From Acidobacteriota bacterium (GTDB lineage Bacteria > Acidobacteriota > Terriglobia > Terriglobales > Acidobacteriaceae): DNA of 8,561 nt. Where the stretch lies: NCBI GenBank assembly GCA_021780095.1, contig JAJXZK010000430.1, positions 1 to 8,561 of the forward strand. The letters run 5' to 3'. The notes under the pieces are model-generated. The model saw only the letters and a program-made list of their open reading frames with translations, made no database searches and was not told the DNA's origin. Positions 6,481 through 8,561 of the stretch are shown in pieces (within the stretch, counting starts at the first letter, position 1; each line of letters begins with the position of its first letter). The position numbers and the translations under genes were made by a program.

Positions 6481-7665
6481 TTGAAGCGAATGTTAATCCG
6501 TGAAGAGCAGACTTCGACCGCCGCCGCCTCAAGAGCGCCGCGTGTTTCCAAAAATCGCTTGGCCTCGGTGGACGTGCTGCGGGGAATCACGATTGCGTTC
6601 ATGATCCTGGTGAACAACGGCTATTCCAATGACGCATTTCCCGCGTTGGAACATGCCGAATGGAATGGCTGGACCCCAACCGACCTCGTATTTCCAACCT
6701 TCTTATTCCTCGTCGGTGTAACCATTGTTTTTTCTTTTGAATCGCGCTTGAGCCGCGGCGCCTCGAAGTCTTCTCTTCTTCTCCATACATTCCGGCGAGC
6801 CAGTATCTTGTTCGCCCTCGGATTGTTCGTCAACGGTTTCCCGCATTTCCCGCTGGCGACTCTGCGTATCTATGGAGTGCTGCAGAGGATTGCGATCTGT
6901 TTCCTGATTGCCAGCGCGCTGTATCTTGTCGATCGGCGCCCTGCCAGCAAAATCGTGTTGGTCGTGCTGGCTTTGTTCGGCTACTGGATTCTATTGCGGT
7001 GGGTTCCGGTGCCGGGCTTTGGCATGCCGGGTCGAGATATCCCATTATTCGATCCCACCCGAAATCTCGGTGCCTATATCGATCGACATGTTTTTCCAGG
7101 CCGCTTATATCGTGGCGTGCGCGATCCCGAAGGATTATTGAGCAACATCCCCGCGCTGGGGACAACATTGCTCGGGATGCTGACCGCAATGTGGCTCCGA
7201 TCCAAACGCAGCCCGTCGATCAAGGCGTGGGGAATGTTGGCAGCCGGAATCCTCGGCATCATTCTCGGGCAGCTTTGGGGTCTTTGGTTTCCCATCAACA
7301 AAAATCTGTGGAGCAGTTCGTATGTGTTGTTCGCCGCCGGTATAGCGTTGGTTGCACTCTCGATATGTTATTGGGCGATCGACATTAAAAATTGGAAAAC
7401 CGGCTGGACCTATATCTGGCTTGTGTTTGGAATGAACGCCATCACGGCGTATGTTTTCGCCGAAATTCTCTCCGCCGCGCTGCATGCGATCGAGCTCCAC
7501 ACGGGAACAACAATGGTCAGCCCGAGTTGGTATGTATTCACACACTGGTTTTCGCGGATTCCGTCGCCTCACCTGGCGTCGCTCGCCTACTCGATCAGCA
7601 TCGTCGCCATATGTTTTGTCCCGGTGGCGATTCTCTATAGAAAGAAAATATTCCTCAAAGTCTGA
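6481..7665 (+). CDS. Heparan-alpha-glucosaminide N-acetyltransferase-like membrane protein (DUF5009/HGSNAT family)
   Basis: The 394-residue protein has about ten hydrophobic segments (roughly residues 33-47, 67-86, 105-120, 129-150, 156-175, 217-238, 248-270, 280-300, 309-332 and 364-386). RLASVDVLRGITIAFMILVN begins the family domain. LEHAEWNGWTPTDLVFPTF carries His58 in the place of the His that human HGSNAT uses for acetyl transfer from acetyl-CoA. LRIYGVLQRIAIC, RDPEGLLSNIPALGTTLLG, FPINKNLWSSSYVL and FGMNAITAY are further family hallmarks. Known members move acetyl from cytosolic acetyl-CoA to a glucosamine amino group across the membrane; bacterial members such as NagX are less well studied. 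The gene starts 24 bases after the sulfatase stop and is surely co-transcribed. TTG at 6481 is the preferred start and ATG at 6490 the alternative. The family call is firm; the substrate is inferred from context. Confidence 0.9.
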   Translation: MKRMLIREEQTSTAAASRAPRVSKNRLASVDVLRGITIAFMILVNNGYSNDAFPALEHAEWNGWTPTDLVFPTFLFLVGVTIVFSFESRLSRGASKSSLLLHTFRRASILFALGLFVNGFPHFPLATLRIYGVLQRIAICFLIASALYLVDRRPASKIVLVVLALFGYWILLRWVPVPGFGMPGRDIPLFDPTRNLGAYIDRHVFPGRLYRGVRDPEGLLSNIPALGTTLLGMLTAMWLRSKRSPSIKAWGMLAAGILGIILGQLWGLWFPINKNLWSSSYVLFAAGIALVALSICYWAIDIKNWKTGWTYIWLVFGMNAITAYVFAEILSAALHAIELHTGTTMVSPSWYVFTHWFSRIPSPHLASLAYSISIVAICFVPVAILYRKKIFLKV

Positions 7666-7736
7666 CGGTCGGATTGCACATTGATTTCGTCGACTATGCG
7701 GGCATCAAAGTGCGGGCTCGCGCCAGTCAATCAAAT

Positions 7737-7772
7737 CCTGTGACCGCAATCACCGCGGCTGCCCTGTGACCG
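7737..7772 (+). repeat. Ten-base direct repeat upstream of a small ORF
   Basis: CCTGTGACCG occurs at 7737-7746 and again at 7763-7772, with 26 bases between repeat starts. It lies 29 bases before a small ORF that starts at 7801. It might be a pair of binding sites for a regulator of that ORF, or a trace of a duplication; nothing further links it to a known motif. Confidence 0.3.
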
Positions 7773-7800
7773 ATGGTGTAGTGGATATAGAGGACGAGTG

Positions 7801-7938
7801 ATGATTCTCCATCGCAGCACACAATATGACTTAGAAGAAAGTGAACCAGAGTCGCTTATCAAAATGAAGAAGTGGACGGCAGTCAGCTGCACCGTGATTG
7901 TCGTCGTTGCCAGAATTGTATGGGGCCTGGCCCGCTAA
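7801..7938 (+). CDS. Possible 45-residue single-pass membrane peptide
   Basis: ATG at 7801 opens a 45-codon frame ending in TAA. GAGGA at 7790-7794 lies six bases upstream, which is good spacing. The first half is polar and acidic (YDLEESEPES). The second half is a Lys-Lys pair followed by a hydrophobic stretch, WTAVSCTVIVVVARIVWGLA, ending in Arg, so it could be a tail-anchored or single-pass membrane peptide. An inner ATG at 7864 would give a 24-residue form made of the membrane segment alone. I recognise no family. It may also be the remnant of a longer gene cut by the TAA. It follows the acetyltransferase by 135 bases, too far to assume the same transcript. Evidence is limited to the ribosome binding site and the hydrophobic segment. 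Confidence 0.35.
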   Translation: MILHRSTQYDLEESEPESLIKMKKWTAVSCTVIVVVARIVWGLAR

Positions 7939-8321
7939 GATCGCTCGCCCGCAACAGAACCACATTGCAGAACGAAAATTTTTCGCAGAGATTTGCCCGA
8001 GCTTCCCGAACTCACGAGGTGCAGATCGCGCAGGGATTTTCGCTGTCGTGGTTCCACCTCGCTTTTACGACCTGCACCATTAACAATCAAAGCACCAAGC
8101 CGCTCCCAGTCGGGACGGCATTGCGTGATTTCGACCGAAGATGGCCATCGCCCGTTGCGGGTTTTCTCCGCCAAATGGTACCCTTCATGTAGCGCGTTCA
8201 GGACGGGTTCACGACGCCCTGCCGCAGTCTTCACTCTGGTTCCCTGGTATTGAATTGACCCTCATGTTTACCGGCGACTCTTGCCGATTTTGGGTAGCCT
8301 CCCAGCGCCAATTCCAAACGC
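7939..8321. other. Region before the tRNA without a convincing gene
   Basis: These 383 bases carry overlapping open frames on both strands: a leftward 99-codon frame with a GTG start at 8234 and a weak AGGGA six to seven bases before it, and rightward frames at 7872-8192, 7898-8083 and 7993-8253. None shows a known domain, a clear membrane or signal segment, or strong third-position bias, and they exclude one another. I also see no clear -35/-10 pair for the tRNA: TTGACC at 8255-8260 has no -10 box at the right distance. The leftward frame is the best of the candidates, but I would not annotate it. Confidence 0.5.
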
Positions 8322-8397
8322 GCCGACGTAGCTCAGTTGGTAGAGCAGCTGATTCGTAATCAGCAGGTCATCGGTTCAAGTCCGATCGTCGGCTCCA
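8322..8397 (+). tRNA. tRNA-Thr (anticodon CGT)
   Basis: A full cloverleaf can be drawn. The acceptor stem is GCCGACG (8322-8328) with CGTCGGC (8387-8393), seven of seven pairs. The D stem is GCTC/GAGC, and the anticodon stem is GCTGA/TCAGC around the loop TTCGTAA, with CGT at 8355-8357. The variable loop is AGGTC. The T stem is ATCGG/CCGAT around TTCAAGT. The discriminator is T, and CCA is encoded (8395-8397). The anticodon CGU reads the threonine codon ACG. The 3' end faces the leftward gene at 8408 with a gap of only ten bases. Confidence 0.97.
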
Positions 8398-8407
8398 AAC
8401 ATCTGTT

Positions 8408-8561
8408 CTAAATCCAGATACTCATTCCCTTCGCTTGTCCAAGTAAGCGGTCACCGATGAAGTAGCCGAGCACAGTGATGATTGCGGGTGCAAACGGCCC
8501 GGCTTTCAAATAAGAAGACGTGCTAAGGTTACCGTCAGGAAGCTGATTCCAAGTATAGAAA
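8408..8561 (-). CDS. C-terminal end of an unidentified membrane protein (cut by window edge)
   Basis: On the minus strand an open frame enters from the right edge and ends at TAG (8410-8408), giving the last 50 residues of a protein. It reads FYTWNQLPDGNLSTSSYLKA, then a hydrophobic stretch PFAPAIITVLGYFIGDRLLG, and a short tail ending in GMSIWI. The stretch at about residues 22-40 looks like one membrane-spanning segment. There is no start codon within it, so the beginning lies outside the window. I recognise no family. It converges on tRNA-Thr with ten bases between. The frame could be chance, but the membrane-like pattern and regular composition make a real gene more likely than not. Confidence 0.5.
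   Translation of the reverse strand, partial: FYTWNQLPDGNLSTSSYLKAGPFAPAIITVLGYFIGDRLLGQAKGMSIWI

Noticed and set aside
7935..8234. A 99-codon leftward frame with a GTG start before the tRNA.
   Set aside because: It has only a weak AGGGA, no domain, and competing open frames on the other strand. It overlaps the stop codon of the small membrane ORF. Conservation in relatives could rescue it.
8322..8397. tRNA-Thr as the attachment site of an integrated element.
   Set aside because: I found no second copy of the tRNA 3' end in the window and no integrase or phage gene nearby.

Overview
The window looks like a chromosomal piece of a soil or peat heterotroph, most likely an Acidobacteriota member (Terriglobia-like); Planctomycetota or Verrucomicrobiota are less likely. 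This rests on gene content only: Tat-exported sulfatase and glycosidase-like proteins, a DUF5009/HGSNAT-type membrane acetyltransferase, parallel beta-helix proteins and moderate GC. There is no rRNA, and no mobile element, CRISPR array or phage gene is visible.

Layout. At the left edge, the N-terminal 132 codons of a secreted cellulase/xylanase-like glycoside hydrolase run leftward and are cut by the window edge (1-396). After a 356-base spacer carrying a small perfect palindrome, a Cys-type glutathione peroxidase runs rightward (753-1307). It converges on a leftward secreted beta-helix protein (1388-2926, TTG start), with a strong hairpin in the 80-base gap between them. A 313-base divergent promoter region separates the beta-helix gene from a rightward three-gene operon. 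The operon encodes a Tat-exported TIM-barrel glycosidase-like protein (3240-4808), a Tat-exported formylglycine sulfatase (4861-6456) and a polytopic heparan-alpha-glucosaminide N-acetyltransferase-like protein (6481-7665, probable TTG start). Downstream lie a possible 45-residue single-pass membrane peptide (7801-7938), about 380 bases with no convincing gene, a tRNA-Thr(CGT) (8322-8397), and the C-terminal end of a leftward membrane protein cut by the right edge (8408-8561).

How the genes may work together. The three-gene operon plus the divergent beta-helix gene resemble a small locus for using a sulfated, amino-sugar-containing polysaccharide. The beta-helix protein could depolymerise or bind the glycan. 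The sulfatase would remove sulfate esters, and the glycosidase-like protein would cleave linkages. The acetyltransferase could use cytosolic acetyl-CoA to acetylate terminal amino sugars outside the membrane, as the human lysosomal homologue does for heparan sulfate. This is inference from family membership and gene order. The substrate is not shown by the sequence, and no SusC/SusD transporter, regulator or formylglycine-generating enzyme lies in the window.
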